Shown here in pieces: positions 32,606 through 45,519 of a stretch of DNA of 64,000 bases. Under the pieces are notes generated by a model. That model searched no databases and was not told the DNA's origin. It was given only the letters and a program-made list of their open reading frames with translations. The position numbers and the translations under genes are program-made. The stretch is from Glandiceps talaboti (taxonomy: Eukaryota; Hemichordata; Enteropneusta; Spengelidae). The number at the start of each line of letters is the position of its first letter. Positions within the stretch are counted from its first letter, which is position 1. Location of the stretch: NCBI RefSeq assembly GCF_964340395.1, contig NC_135569.1:863001-927000 (forward strand), read 5' to 3'.

Positions 32606-33545
32606 ATAAGATTTCGATATCTTGTAAAACTGTACAGACTTCAATATCTGGTGCTATGATTTTTGTTTGGAACCATGTAAAATGACTGGGGAACTCAGAT
32701 AGATTTTACCTACTTACTACCCTTAACTAAAAACTCTGATAGGGAACCCTGGTAAAATAACTAGGGATATTCACTTTTTAAAATTGAAAATTGTTTGTTT
32801 GCAAAACACTGAAAAGAAAAGAGTTTAGCAAATTATTAGAATCCAAATAAATCAGCAAAGAAAAAAGTAGAAAAAAACTTGATTCATGAATTAGTTTCTC
32901 ACTTTAGAAAGCTTTTTTTCAAGAAGTTTGGTTTGAAAATCCAAATGCAACTTTCTTGTCAATTATCACAACTTAAGTGATGATTTGATATTGACCAACA
33001 CTCATTACGGCCTTGATTCTATCTCCTTTATCTCCTAGTAGAAAAAATTGCCATTTTGATTTCAAGTTGTCTTTTTCAAGAAAAGCTCTGAGCTGTAGTA
33101 TCGGCACTGCTCGGCTTCTAATTGTTAATTTGATTCCTTGAAGTACTTTTAAAGTTTAATGATCATCCTGTACCCGTGGGAACATGCTCCACATAGTTTA
33201 TAATTAATCCTCATTTTACTGCAAACAACCAAATTCTTTGACTAAAATGAAGTTTATTTCTTCATGACTGGTTCCAAATCTTAAAGACATTGTCTCAAGG
33301 ATGTAAAGAGGATGTCCCTGATCTTAGCATCTACAAAAAAAAACTCTACACATTCCAACAAACAAAGACAATTAGATGACTACAGGCAAGGGGTATCACT
33401 CTACTTTTAGAAGAAAAGAATACAAGTTGTTAGCTTCATCAGGTGAGCTCCTTGCACACTTGGTGACACCAGATAGTCAGTGTGCTCTTTACAATTTGCT
33501 GCACCACTGACACACTGTGTCACACAGCAATTACTTGTGGCTCGT
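32606..33545. other. No feature recognised
   Basis: A+T-rich sequence with no repeat, exon or transposon signature that I can support. Confidence 0.45.
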
Positions 33546-33559
33546 TAAACATTGATGTT

Positions 33560-36035
33560 TCCCAAACCATTACTATGTGGTGACCAGTGCACCCTTGACA
33601 GTTTGGTGTTCCCCTAGCCATTACTGTGTGGTGACCAGTGCACCCTTGACAGTTTGGTGTTCCCCTAACCATTACTATGTGGTGACCAGTGCACCCTTGA
33701 CAGTTTGGTGTTCCCCTAACCATTACTATGTGGTGACCAGTGCACCCTTGACAGTTTGGTGTTCCCCTAGCCATTACTATGTGGTGACCAGTGCACCCTT
33801 GACATTTTGGTGTTCCCCTAACCATTACTATGTGGTGACCAGTGCACCCTTGACAGTTTGGTGTTCCCCTAACCATTACTATGTGGTGACCAGTGCACCC
33901 TTGACAGTTTGGTGTTCCCCTAGCCATTACTATGTGGTGACCAGTGTACCTTTGACAGTTTGGTGTTCCCCTAGCCATTACTATGTGGTGACCAGTGCAC
34001 CTTTGACAGTTTGGTGTTCCCCTAACCATTACTATGTGGTGACCAGTGCACCCTTGACAGTTTGGTGTTCCCCTAACAATTACTATGTGGTGACCAGTGC
34101 ACCCTTGACAGTTTGGTGTTCCCCTAGCCATTACTATGTGGTGACCAGTGCACCTTTGAAACTTTGGTGTTCCCCTAGCCATTACTATGTGGTGACCAGT
34201 GCACCCTTGACAGTTTGGTGTTCCCCTAACCATTACTATGTGGTGACCAGTGCACCCTTGACAGTTTGGTGTTCCCCTAACCATTACTATGTGGTGACCA
34301 GTGCACCCTTGACAGTTTGGTGTTCCCCTAACCATTACTATGTGGTGACCAGTGCACCCTTGACAGTTTGGTGTTCCCCTAACCATTACTATGTGGTGAC
34401 CAGTGCACCCTTGACAGTTTGGTGTTCCCCTAGCCATTACTGTGTGGTGACCAGTGCACCCTTGACAGTTTGGTGTTCCCCTAACCATTACTATGTGGTG
34501 ACCAGTGCACCCTTGACAGTTTGGTGTTTCCCTAACCATTACTATGTGGTGACCAGTGCACCTTTGAAACTTTGGTGTTTCCCTAACCATTACTATGTAG
34601 TGACCAGTGCACCCTTGACAGTTTGGTGTTCCCCTAGCCATTACTATGTGGTGACCAGTGCACCTTTGACAGTTTGGTGTTCCCCTAACCATTACTATGT
34701 GGTGACCAGTGCACCCTTGACAGTTTGGTGTTCCCCTAACAATTACTATGTGGTGACCAGTGCACCCTTGACAGTTTGGTGTTCCCCTAGCCATTACTAT
34801 GTGGTGACCAGTGCACCTTTGAAACTTTGGTGTTCCCCTAGCCATTACTATGTGGTGACCAGTGCACCCTTGACAGTTTGGTGTTCCCCTAACCATTACT
34901 ATGTGGTGACCAGTGCACCCTTGACAGTTTGGTGTTCCCCTAACCATTACTATGTGGTGACCAGTGCACCCTTGACAGTTTGGTGTTCCCCTAACCATTA
35001 CTATGTGGTGACCAGTGCACCCTTGACAGTTTGGTGTTCCCCTAACCATTACTATGTGGTGACCAGTGCACCCTTGACAGTTTGGTGTTCCCCTAGCCAT
35101 TACTGTGTGGTGACCAGTGCACCCTTGACAGTTTGGTGTTCCCCTAACCATTACTATGTGGTGACCAGTGCACCCTTGACAGTTTGGTGTTTCCCTAACC
35201 ATTACTATGTGGTGACCAGTGCACCTTTGAAACTTTGGTGTTTCCCTAACCATTACTATGTAGTGACCAGTGCACCCTTGACAGTTTGGTGTTCCCCTAG
35301 CCATTACTATGTGGTGACCAGTGCACCCTTGACAGTTTGGTGTTCCCCTAGCCATTACTATGTGGTGACCAGTGCACCCTTGACAGTTTGGTGTTCCCCT
35401 CGCCATTACTGTGTGGTGACCAGTGCACCCTTGACAGTTTGGTGTTCCCCTAGCCATTACTATGTGGTGACCAGTGCACCCTTGACAGTTTGGTGTTCCC
35501 CTAGCCATTACTATGTGGTGACCAGTGCACCCTTGACAGTTTGGTGTTCCCCTAGCCATTACTGTGTGGTGACCAGTGCACCCTTGACAGTTTGGTGTTC
35601 CCCTAGCCATTACTATGTGGTGACCAGTGCACCTTTGAAACTTTGGTGTTCCCCTAGCCATTACTATGTGGTGACCAGTGCACCCTTGACAGTTTGGTGT
35701 TCCCCTAACCATTACTATGTGGTGACCAGTGCACCCTTGACAGTTTGGTGTTTCCCTAGCCATTACTATGTGGTGACCAGTGCACCCTTGACAGTTTGGT
35801 GTTCCCCTAGCCATTACTGTGTGGTGACCAGTGCACCCTTGACAGTTTGGTGTTCCCCTAGCCATTACTGTGTGGTGACCAGTGCACCCTTGACAGTTTG
35901 GTGTTCCCCTAGCCATTACTATGTGGTGACCAGTGCACCCTTGACAGTTTGGTGTTCCCCTAGCCATTACTGTGTGGTGACCAGTGCACCCTTGACAGTT
36001 TGGTGTTCCCCTAGCCATTACTATGTGGTGACCAG
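33560..36035. repeat. 51-bp minisatellite, about 48 copies, with a duplicated 663-bp (13-unit) block
   Basis: Unit CATTACTATGTGGTGACCAG plus TGCACCCTTGACAGTTTGGT and GTTCCCCTAAC. Variant units (CTTTGAAACTTTGG; TTCCCTAACC; AACAATTAC; ACTGTGTGG) mark two consecutive 13-unit blocks in the same order: CACCTTTGAAACTTTGG at 34148 and 34811, and 34557 and 35220, both pairs 663 bp apart. Because 51 is divisible by three and the unit lacks stops in one frame per strand, long open frames exist on both strands; they are a consequence of the repeat. Confidence 0.97.
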
Positions 36036-36229
36036 GGCACCCAGTTTACAGGCAGCAATTTCTTGCATACACCAACATTTGTGCCCCCCCCCCCCCCATC
36101 TATAACTATAGACTCACAAGATATAACAGTTTTTATAATGTTTATCTCATTTGGGAAACCTTAGACATATTGCACATGGCTTTTGAATAGAATTGAATTT
36201 TATTCCACAAGAACATGAAATATGACATC

Positions 36230-36296
36230 TCCATGACTGAAACTGTAACAGGTTCTAGCACTAGACTGAAACTGTAACAGGTTCTAGCACTAGACA
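36230..36296 (+). repeat. Two-copy 31-bp repeat
   Basis: GACTGAAACTGTAACAGGTT plus CTAGCACTA at 36236 and 36264. Confidence 0.85.
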
Positions 36297-36299
36297 GAA

Positions 36300-37255
36300 C
36301 AAAAGAGTTGAAGATAATACGATCCCCTTCATACTTCCTGATCTAAATGGTTTATTACAGTTTACAGCAAACATTTTCAGTGGTGTCACAAACACAAAAC
36401 AGTTTCCCTGAAGCCAAGAAAATAAAGAAAGAAAAACAAGATTGAAAAAGTGTCAGTGAAGCCGAAATGTTTACTGCACAGAGGGGGAAGAATCTATCCA
36501 TTGTGATTCAGGAAATCTGGTGCCTCATGTCTGCTCAGTTTTCCTGCTATCTTTCAGCAAAAGAAAATAGAAAAGCCGCCAGGTTTATTAATTACTGTCC
36601 AGTTGCAATAACTGTCCTCCATTTCAATTACTTAAGACAATAGAAGTCTTAATTAATCATTCACAGAACCACTTCAATTATCAGATTTTCTCCTCTTCCT
36701 TCGTTCAAAAAAATCTCATTACTACTCGGAGATTATCTCTCTTTCTTTTTCTACTTTTTGTAGAATGTTAACTGAAAAATACAAAAAAAAAAAAAACTAC
36801 AACAAAACTGACACAAAATGTAGCCATGAAAACCACAGGTAGCAAACTGTCATTATTACGATTTAGATCGCAATTTGCAACACTTTCAAAGTACTTTTGT
36901 TTGTGTTGGGAAGACCAAATGGTTGGAATTAGTTTGTTAAATAAACTACTGACTACCAGTAGGTCTTTAGTCTTAAAATTACATCAGGGATGATGCACCT
37001 GTCACTCAATGAAGTCATGTGATTTGGTTGATCTGTTCCCAAAGAATGTAAGAGAAGAAACATTTGCAGATGTTTAACTGTTCTATGACAAAAGTATAAC
37101 TTGTATTGATTGAGTTGGTTTGTCAAGACAGTTTGAGTGTTAGATACAAATGAACATTTCTGGAAGCAAAGATGACGGAAGATGTTCAAATTTTGGAGAA
37201 ATGAATCCCAATTCTCTTTGATGTCTTATCACATCATTTATACATAGTTGTATAG
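36300..37255. other. No feature recognised
   Basis: A+T-rich; no exon, repeat or element identified. Confidence 0.45.
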
Positions 37256-37261
37256 TAAACA

Positions 37262-37572
37262 GAGATAAAAACATAAACTTACAGGATGATGAAAACATCA
37301 TCTTACAGGACGATGAAAACATAATCTTACAGGAAGATAAAAACATAATCTTACAGGTAGATAAAAACATAATCTTACAGGAAGATAAAAACATAATCTT
37401 ACAGGAAGATAAAAACATAATCTTACAGGTAGATAAAAACATAATCTTACAGGAAGATAAAAACATAATCTTACAGGAAGATAAAAACATAATCTTACAG
37501 GTAGATAAAAACATAAACTTACAGGAAGATGAAAACATAAACTTACAGGATGATGAAAACATCATCTTCCAG
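37262..37572 (+). repeat. 24-bp minisatellite, about 13 copies
   Basis: Unit AAACATAATCTTACAGGAAG plus ATAA, with GGTAG variants every third unit in the centre (about 37356, 37428 and 37500, 72 bp apart), indicating a three-unit higher-order period. Each unit contains CTTACAG, a splice-acceptor-like string. Confidence 0.93.
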
Positions 37573-37817
37573 TTAGAGGTGATAAAACCTACAAGAATAC
37601 CTTTTTGTTGTCTGATATTTTCTGCTAGTTTTTTTTCACTGATATCAATAATTGTGTAGGAAAGTACAACAATGGTAGTCTGTGCCATTCTGTCTTTTTA
37701 ACTTTAGCTTTCAGAATAAAAGTGAAATTAACAAGTTCACAATCTCTCCAAATATTTCTGAAACTCACTGTTCTGATTATAAATATTTGAAATAGAGAGG
37801 AGTATCGTTGTAAATCA

Positions 37818-38365
37818 CAGGCCTCTCCACAGCCTTCTCTACGGCCTTCTCTTCAGGCCTCTCCACAGCCTTCTCTACGGCCTTCTCTACGGCCTTCTCT
37901 ATGGCCTTCTCCACAGCCTCTCTACAGCCACTCCACAGCCTTCTCTAGGCCTTCTCTACAGCCTCTCTACGGCCTTCTCTAGGCCTTCTCTACAGCCTCT
38001 CTATGGCCTTCTCTAGGCCTTCTCTACAGCCACTCCACAGCCTTCTCTAGGCCTTCTCTACAGCCTCTCTACAGGCCTCTCTACGGCCTTCTCCACGGCC
38101 TTCTAAACAGCCTCTCTACGGCCTTCTCCACGGCCTTCTCTACAGGCTTCTCTACGGCCTTCTCTACAGGCCTCTCTACGGCCTTCTCTACAGGCCTCTC
38201 TATGGCCTTCTCTACAGGCTCTCTACGGCCTTCTCTTCAGGCTCTCTACGGCCTTCTCTACAGGCTCTCTACGGCCTTCTCTTCAGGCTCTTTATGGCCT
38301 TCTCTACAGGCTCTCTACGGCCTTCTCTACAGGCTCTCTACGGCCTTCTCTTCAGGCTCTCTACA
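37818..38365 (+). repeat. Variable CTCTACGGCCTTCTCTACAG minisatellite
   Basis: More than 20 imperfect copies of a 20-31-bp unit built from CGGCCTTCTCTACAGGCTCT. The last third (38205-38360) is more regular, period about 30. Confidence 0.95.
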
Positions 38366-38366
38366 G

Positions 38367-38782
38367 CACCATCCAAAATGTACTTACTCACCATCCGGAG
38401 TGTGTTCTCTAGCACCATCCAAAACGTACATACCCACCATTCAGAGTGTGTTCTCTAGCACCATCCAAAATGTACATACCCACCATCCAGAGTGTGTTCT
38501 CTAGCACCATCCAAAATGTACATACCCACCATCCACAGTGTGTTCTCTAGCACCATCCAAAATGTACATACCCACCATCCAGAGTGTGTTCTCTAGCACC
38601 ATCCAAAATGTACATACCCACCATCCACAGTGTGTTCTCTAGCACCATCCAAAATGTACATACCCACCATCCAGAGTGTGTTCTCTAGCACCATCCAAAA
38701 TGTACATACCCACCATCCACAGTGTGTTCTCTAGCACCATCCAAAACGTGCATACCCACCATTCACAGTGTGTTCTCTAGCT
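38367..38782 (+). repeat. 46-bp minisatellite, about 9 copies
   Basis: Unit GCACCATCCAAAATGTACAT plus ACCCACCATCCAGAGTGTGT and TCTCTA; CCAGAG and CCACAG variants alternate, a two-unit higher-order pattern. Confidence 0.95.
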
Positions 38783-39209
38783 TGTTAGAATGGAGGGGTG
38801 ATGACAATCCCAATACATCATAAAATGATATTTGCCAGACTCTTTCACTTTCTCAATTAGAATGTTTGTATTAGAGGGGAGGGGGAGGGGGGAGGGAGGG
38901 AGGGAGGGAGTATATTTGACAATACCAATCCTTCATAAAATGATGACTTGTGCCAATCACTTGACTTTCAGAGCAAAAGGAAGTTCACAATCTCTCAAAA
39001 TATTTCTAAAACTTTCAATTTTGTCATTATATTAGAGAAATGTTGAAAAATGAAAATAATACTTCATCTTCATGCAATGATGAGTTGTGTCATTCCATAT
39101 TTTAGTTCTGTACCGTTTAGAACAACAACAATACAAACAAGTTTGGAATCTCTCCAAATATTTCTGAAACTTTCCCAATTAGAGAAAAGTTGGTGTAGAA
39201 ACAATAAAT

Positions 39210-42200
39210 GATACTTACAGAAAGGACCTACAGGTTTGTAGGTTTCATCAAAGGAATTTAGATTTACATATAAAAAGGTGTGACGGCAAAGGTAGAGAAC
39301 CACAAAGACAAACAGTAAGAAAAGAACACCCAGCAGGAACTAATGTTTTATTTAACTTTGACTGCATAAAATGACCACAGTTATAATTTTCCTCACAGTT
39401 GTGAACGACACATGTAATGAGACAATTGATAATGAAATCAGTTTTAATGACACCCTTGTTGTTAATTGTCATGTCTTTGCAGATTATTTTACTGAAGTTG
39501 AAACCAGATCATTAGCAAGTATGGATGTTACTCTGCAGGTGAAAAACACATCTCATGGTGTGTTCCCGGCCGTGTCTTTCTATTTGACAAAAATGTTGTA
39601 TTTTTCACCTGTTGTTATCCCTGTAAACATCATATGTTATCACCACTGGTTGCCAAGATGTACTTTTGTGGGTCCTCTTTCCATCACATGATTTTTTTCT
39701 TCACTAGTATACCAGGTTCAAGTTCATTGTTCCTATGTACAGTCAATGATTTGAATTTAGCCATGAGTGAGAGTTTAATGGCCACTGAATTGGCTCACCA
39801 AATTCAATTCAGTAAATAAATTTCATGGTAGATTGTATGAAACTTTACCAGTTTTACCCCTTTCCTGTTTTCTGATTTTTTTCAATAAACCTTACATCAC
39901 AAATACAACATAATGTTACAGACTGACACTTTGAGTATGTACAAATTGTTTCATTAGGTGTGTCTGTAACCTGTCAGAAGTCAACCAAGCACACACATCA
40001 AAATGTTGGCTTTCTTGTAATATGCAATACTGATCAATAAAAAAAACAACATAGAAGAAAAGGGGGTAAGAAACCATGAAAATTATTCTGTAAAGGAACC
40101 CAACTGTTTGTGAATTTCTTTGTTTAATGAATACATGTGGAGATAATAACAGTTCAGAATTTTAGCACATTCACAATAATTATCACTAAATTAAGATTAG
40201 GCAAGTGTGAATTTCAGACACTCTGAAGTGCTGCCAAATGAACACAGTGAATGCATCTTTCTGCCTGATGTGGTTTATTGAATGCATCAAGGGGAAGCAG
40301 ACCACCTACTGGAGATGAAATTTACACATATTGTGTGTATGTCATTCAGATATATATACACTAGCAAGATATGAAAGGTGCAAGTATTGTGTTCCTCTCA
40401 TTGAAATACAACAAGTATGGAGGTGAAAGCTGAGATAAAAACAATTCTGAGAATAAAATGGAAGTTCCACAAACGGTGAAAACTGAGATAAAGAATTCTG
40501 GTAGTAAACAAAAGTTCTAGAAACATTTGATGTTTGTATCAGGAAGACATTTGATTTAGATGAAAGCTGAGATAACAAAAAATTGTGAGGGTTAATGAGA
40601 AAGTTTGACAAACACCTGCAAGTTAACTTTCAGTGAAGCAAACAATAGACAGTATTTGCAATTGTATCATAGTTTAATGATGTCTTCAAGCTACTCTCAA
40701 TCACTGATACAAATCACAACTATAATGAACCATGTATTCACAATTAATAGTAAACCATCCTGCTGTGCCCAGCAAGTAAGTTTCTAACAAACACAGGTGA
40801 ATACAACCACCTGTGGTTTAACTATTTCAAAATCTATTAGTTAGGATTGTTGTACTTTTCAGGTCCAAACAGGAGGGGTCCTGTGATAGTCTTATTTATA
40901 AAACAACTCATTTTCTCAAGTGGAATAGTTTTTTTTCCCCTACTTCCAGTGTTGTTCAAACAAATCAATCCAAAAGATTTTATTTAGAATTCCTGCTTCT
41001 TTAAAAGGAAAGACTGTTAAGAAATAAAAGCTTCACATTTGTTGGTAGTTTTCCTGTAATTTAGACCCTTTTTTGTGCAGATTTCCAACATACTCAAACT
41101 TTTAGTGTTTTTGTTAAGATTGGGGAACCTCTGGTAAAAGAAAGGGGGAAATGAGTAAAAGGTGCAGAGTTTCCTCAAACAATCTACCTTAATTTTGTTG
41201 GGGAACCCTATCAAATAACTAGAGAAGCCTGGTAGATTTAACTGTGTACAGCCCACAAAAACATTGTTTTCTTTCAGTATTTTTTGCTATGTTAACGCCT
41301 TATTTAGTTCTTCTACTAACTTTTCCATTTAGGTGCAGGTGCCATATCTACTTCAGTTACTACTGACAACTTTTTTCACTCTTTTTCACATTTTTCGCTA
41401 TTATTTTGAAGCATTTAAATGAAAGATGGCCATCAAAAGATCAACAGTGTGGAAAGGTTTTTGACACTTTGCAGGAAGTACATGCTCCAAACAAAAGACA
41501 CTGGGGCCCAAATAGAAACCTCAAAAAGCCACAAGCATCTATAGGTATTCAGCTGTGAACTGACTACTTCACACATACGTGAAAACTGCAATCAATCGTT
41601 ATTGGCACATTTTGAAAAGATTTTACAATATAGTCGTATGACACCTAGAAATCAAGTGGTGCTTGTTTTTTTGACCAAAAAACTTGTCAATTCTATTCAT
41701 TTTCTCCTGCTACCACCTGTGGGATAAAAACCCTATATTTCAAATGAATCTACACACAGATATGACCACTACTTAATTGGTCTTAAGAAAGTTTGAAATG
41801 TCGAGATTTTCAGACCGACACATTACAAGTTCTTTTCAAATACAGCGTAAATGTACAAGTGTCTGTCTGTCTTTATATTTTCAACTACCATACTTGGGAA
41901 GTGCAAATTAGATCAGTTTACCAGTTCTATGTCTCTGTTCAAAGAAGTATCTCGTTTCCATGGTTTCTTCATGGTCTGTTTCAAAACACTAATACCCTAC
42001 CTTCCATAACATAAAATTTGTAAAAAATTTGTGATAGTCAGAAATACACATTACATGTAAAATGATTGACTTACAAAGTTTACAAAATACAATCATACAG
42101 TTTAAAGTTTCTAGTGTCGAGATTTTAATTAGTCTTATAGATGCTAGGTTCTCATCAAAGTCAAGTGTTTGTGTTTTATAAGTTATAACCTGTTTAAGTT

Positions 42201-42840
42201 GTTTAATGTCTGTGTCCTTCTATCATTTCAGAGTAAAACATGTCTGTGGTCTAAAATACCGAAATACAAATACAACTGTAAATGTTATAAATCTCAGATG
42301 TTTAGAAGTGTAGATATTTCCAAGCCAGTACATTTTTGTGGTGTTGTAAACAGATGTTGAAATAACAACTACCCAGCCCTAAAGTGTGAAAATTCTTCCG
42401 CTCAACCTATCTCCAAGACATCTAGAAAAACACACTTGAGACTAACACATCCTGTTATGATAGTGCTCACACATGACTTGTTGCCAATAATTCTCTCTTT
42501 TTTTGACTTCTTCACATTCTCACTCCATTGTGACTTGGTCATGACGTCCATTAAGCCCCTGCTGAGTTGTGCCATTAGAAATGTATTGTTCCTAAGGGAT
42601 TGGATAATGACCATTTAGAGGAATTACAATGACAAGACAATGATGTACAATCATCCCATCACTCAAAAAGTCAAAGAATGAGTTTCATCTGTCTAAAAGT
42701 CAAGTCAGATTTATAGAGATGAGACTTTTGTGGAAAGAAAACTTCTATTTCTTAACAAGTTTGGTTAACCTGTCAAAAAAAAATACAACATTTTTGTCAA
42801 ATTTGTGGTGACATTTTTTTTTATTTTTTATTTTTTATTT
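39210..42840. other. No gene recognised
   Basis: A+T-rich. Several small open frames (for example 39371-39691) have no family resemblance or splice context. Short inverted or direct motifs only. Confidence 0.45.
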
Positions 42841-43079
42841 TTGGGGGGGGGGGGGGTTATGTGCGTCAAATGTGTTTGTTGTGTTTCTTGAAAAGTTCAT
42901 GGTTGACGGTTATTTTATGTGGTCTCTTCTGGAGAGACAATTCTCGCAAACCAGAGCTGTTATTTCTTCTGCTACAGTTCGAAATAAAAGGGCTCCTTAA
43001 GAAGGGTGCTGTAAAACAGGCCGTGAAGAGACACAATGTTTGCCATCAGTGTAATGACAGGGACATGTAATTATTAGAT

Positions 43080-43490
43080 AGTTGAGTTAGGCAAGTTTTA
43101 AGACATCATTCTCAAACCATGTATAGTTAGGCAAGTTTTGAACTTACTTTGCAAGTTTTGTTGGCACACTATCAACAAATACAAGCTAATCATTTTGATT
43201 TTGACAATCATTTATCTTAAAATCCACCAATCCTCAGAGTTACATGAATATATTGAAACTGTGAGCAACATAACAATACTCCTAAAAGTGAGAAATTGCA
43301 TCTTTTTTTACATTTTTATATGTAAAATTACACTATCACACACTTGTATCTTGCCAATACAAACATCAAATTTGAATACATCAATTGTCACTGACAGACA
43401 CTGAGTTAGGCAATGTGTCCACAAACAGTAGAGTTAGGCAAGATTGGAACATGCAAATCAGGAGTGTCAGAGCAGAGATAGGCAACTGTA
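43080..43490 (+). repeat. AGTTAGGCAA motif cluster, plus orientation
   Basis: GAGTTAGGCAAG-type motifs at about 43084, 43124, 43403, 43431 and (GAGATAGGCAA) 43476. They pair in orientation with the opposite-strand array at 43.8 kb. Confidence 0.7.
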
Positions 43491-43809
43491 AGTAATCATT
43501 GCAGACTCTTTCATTTATAATGTTGGTATGATCTGGAGTATGTAGAACTACATACTGTTGAAATAGTAAGAAGTTGATAAATTTAGACACAAAGATTCTA
43601 CTCAAAGTAAAGAATTATTTGAGAGGACGAAATAACAATACTTTATTTCGTGAGTGTAAAAAGTAAGCAAAAACAAAAGATTTAGACAGAAGCTTAACTA
43701 TCCTTGAAATCGTGGGAAAGGGAAGAATGAACTAGCTGCCAAGCAACCAGTCTAGTCTCCAGTGTATTTTTAAGACATTCTTCAGGGACAAAGACTTTCA
43801 GCTGAGTCA

Positions 43810-44012
43810 GCTGCCTAACTTGACTCATTGCCATCTCTGCCTAACTTGAGACATTGCCATCTCTGCCCATAGACCCTCCTAGACCCTCCACCCAGGAGGG
43901 TCTATGCTCTGCCTAACTTGATTCATTGCCATCTCTGCCTAACTTGACTCATTGCCATCTCTGCCTAACTTGACTCATTGCCATCTCTGCCTAACTTGAC
44001 TCATTGCCATCT
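43810..44012 (-). repeat. 26-bp minisatellite built on TTAGGC (minus strand), interrupted by a hairpin insertion
   Basis: Units TGCCTAACTTGACTCATTGC plus CATCTC, about 6 copies. Copy order is interrupted at 43868-43906 by a hairpin element. Confidence 0.92.
43868..43906. mobile_element. 39-bp hairpin insertion, family h7, copy inside a minisatellite
   Basis: Begins CATAGACCCT and ends AGGGTCTATG. Flanked by CTCTGCC on both sides (43861-43867 and 43907-43913). The interrupted array shows the pre-insertion sequence directly: the other units have a single CTCTGCC. Confidence 0.88.
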
Positions 44013-44729
44013 CAAGATAAAACTCTTATTTGATTATCACTAAAGCAACAGCAAATTTGTAAAACTAGGATAACCCAAAATCAGCCTTTGAAATGTTTTA
44101 AATGTATAACTATCGATGCTGTCTTCTCAGATTTCCATGTGCAATATCATCAAGTTTAAATAAGTTTGTCACATTTGATTGGTCGCAAAGTTGGACCACA
44201 ACCTCCAATCACATCATTCAATACTTTTAGTATAGTTACATATCCAACTGTCTGCCATGATGTCATAGTCATGTGACTAGAACCTCATTTCCTGTGAGGT
44301 CACAAGGTGTTTATGTTCTTCTATTGTTTTTATACAATACATTTTGATAGCAATCTTAGCCCAGGTGATCAAATCACTATGAAATCTGAGACTTCCTGTG
44401 TAGATAACTAACTGTTCACTTTATCTGTATTTACTCAGAATCACAAGTTTGTTCAAATATAGTTTGTCATCTAAGAGACAATATTGATCCAGGTTCTTTA
44501 TTGGTTTGTGGTAGGTCTATAAAAGTAATCTCATCATAGGAAGGAGATTTCATCTTGTTTTATCAATACAGCCATACAAGCATTGGCTACTTCTATAGGG
44601 ACTAACAAATTGTACAATATGAAATGGTCTGTGCATGGATTTCAATACTTGTTTCCAAGCTTTTGTAGACCAGAGACTTGTCTTGGTTTTACTACTTCAA
44701 AGTTCAAGATGTTCTCTACACCAAGCTTG
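44013..44729. other. No feature recognised
   Basis: A+T-rich; nothing supported. Confidence 0.4.
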
Positions 44730-45010
44730 CCATGGTGTTGAAAGCTTCTTGAGATAGTAACACCATAATCTAGTTCCTATACAGTATCGTTACGATTTAC
44801 ACCAGACTAGTAACACTAGACAACTCTCTGACCTAGAGAGCTTCTTGAGATAGTAACACCAAGACAATTAAGTTGCTGAGCTAGAGAGCTTCTTGAGATA
44901 GCAACACCAAGACAAATCTCTGTACTAGAGAGCTTCTTGAGATTGTAAGACAATTCTCTGGGCTAGATATCTTCTTGAGATGGTAACACCAAGACAAATC
45001 TCTGGGCTAA
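44730..45010 (+). repeat. Degenerate GAGAGCTTCTTGAGATAGTA repeat
   Basis: About five copies of GAGCTTCTTGAGATAGTAAC plus ACCAAGACAA at 44730-45010, 55-63 bp apart. A copy of the dispersed family with CTATACAGTATCGTTACGAT (minus orientation) lies inside at 44770-44810. Confidence 0.8.
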
Positions 45011-45415
45011 AGCTCTCTGTTAGAAAATATATCAAATCAAATGAACATTAAGCCTGGAAAAGAAATGCCACATAAGAAGTTCAAATTTAAAACTTTTCAA
45101 GTTTCAAATCTGTTAAAAGATATTTCAAAATGAAATAAACTTGCCAAGTCCAATTCATCAACGTTTAGTTAGGATTAATCACAAAGTCAATGTGTATAAT
45201 CCACTTCAGTGTAAATTTCACAAGACAAGGATGAGAAATAAATTAGTTGTGACCTTTGACCTTAGCAAGAGAGGATGCATAAAGAATGATACAGTCAAGC
45301 TTTAGTACATCTAGTCTAGATGCTGTTGAGATCTCCATAACTTTGAGTCACATTACAAGATTCAAAGCCACTAGTCTAGGCTATGTCAAATCAAATAGCC
45401 ATCATGTCTCTGGTT

Positions 45416-45507
45416 AGACTGTAAGATACGTCGTGACCTTTCACCCTCACCGGCTAGGGGTTGGCTGATGTGTGAGGGCGTACCCGTCACAGCGTACCTC
45501 ACAGACT
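45416..45507. mobile_element. MITE family T11, copy 2 (opposite orientation to copy 1)
   Basis: Starts AGACTGTAAGATACGTCGTG and ends AGCGTACCTCACAGACT; its interior TTTCACCCTCACCGGCTAGG aligns with the complement of copy 1. Flanks show GTCTCTGGTT on the left and GTCTCTGGCC on the right, a likely diverged target duplication. Confidence 0.85.
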
Positions 45508-45519
45508 AGTCTCTGGCCT

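Larger units (their letters stand above)
37660..39205 (+). repeat. Diverged copies of an approx. 120-bp unit flanking two minisatellites
   Basis: CACAATCTCTCCAAATATTT then CTGAAACT occurs at 37739, and related pieces at 38989 and 39149, each preceded by a TGTGCCATT/TTGTGCCAAT-like piece and followed by ATTAGAG. Confidence 0.65.

Noticed and set aside
33520-36105. Open frames of 832 (minus) and 842 (plus) codons
   Set aside because: Both follow from a stop-free 51-bp tandem unit; the two strands cannot both be genes, and there is no flanking exon structure or recognisable protein.
37262-38782. Regular repeats resembling a CRISPR array
   Set aside because: Units are contiguous with no unique spacers, and the sequence is a eukaryotic genome; these are minisatellites.
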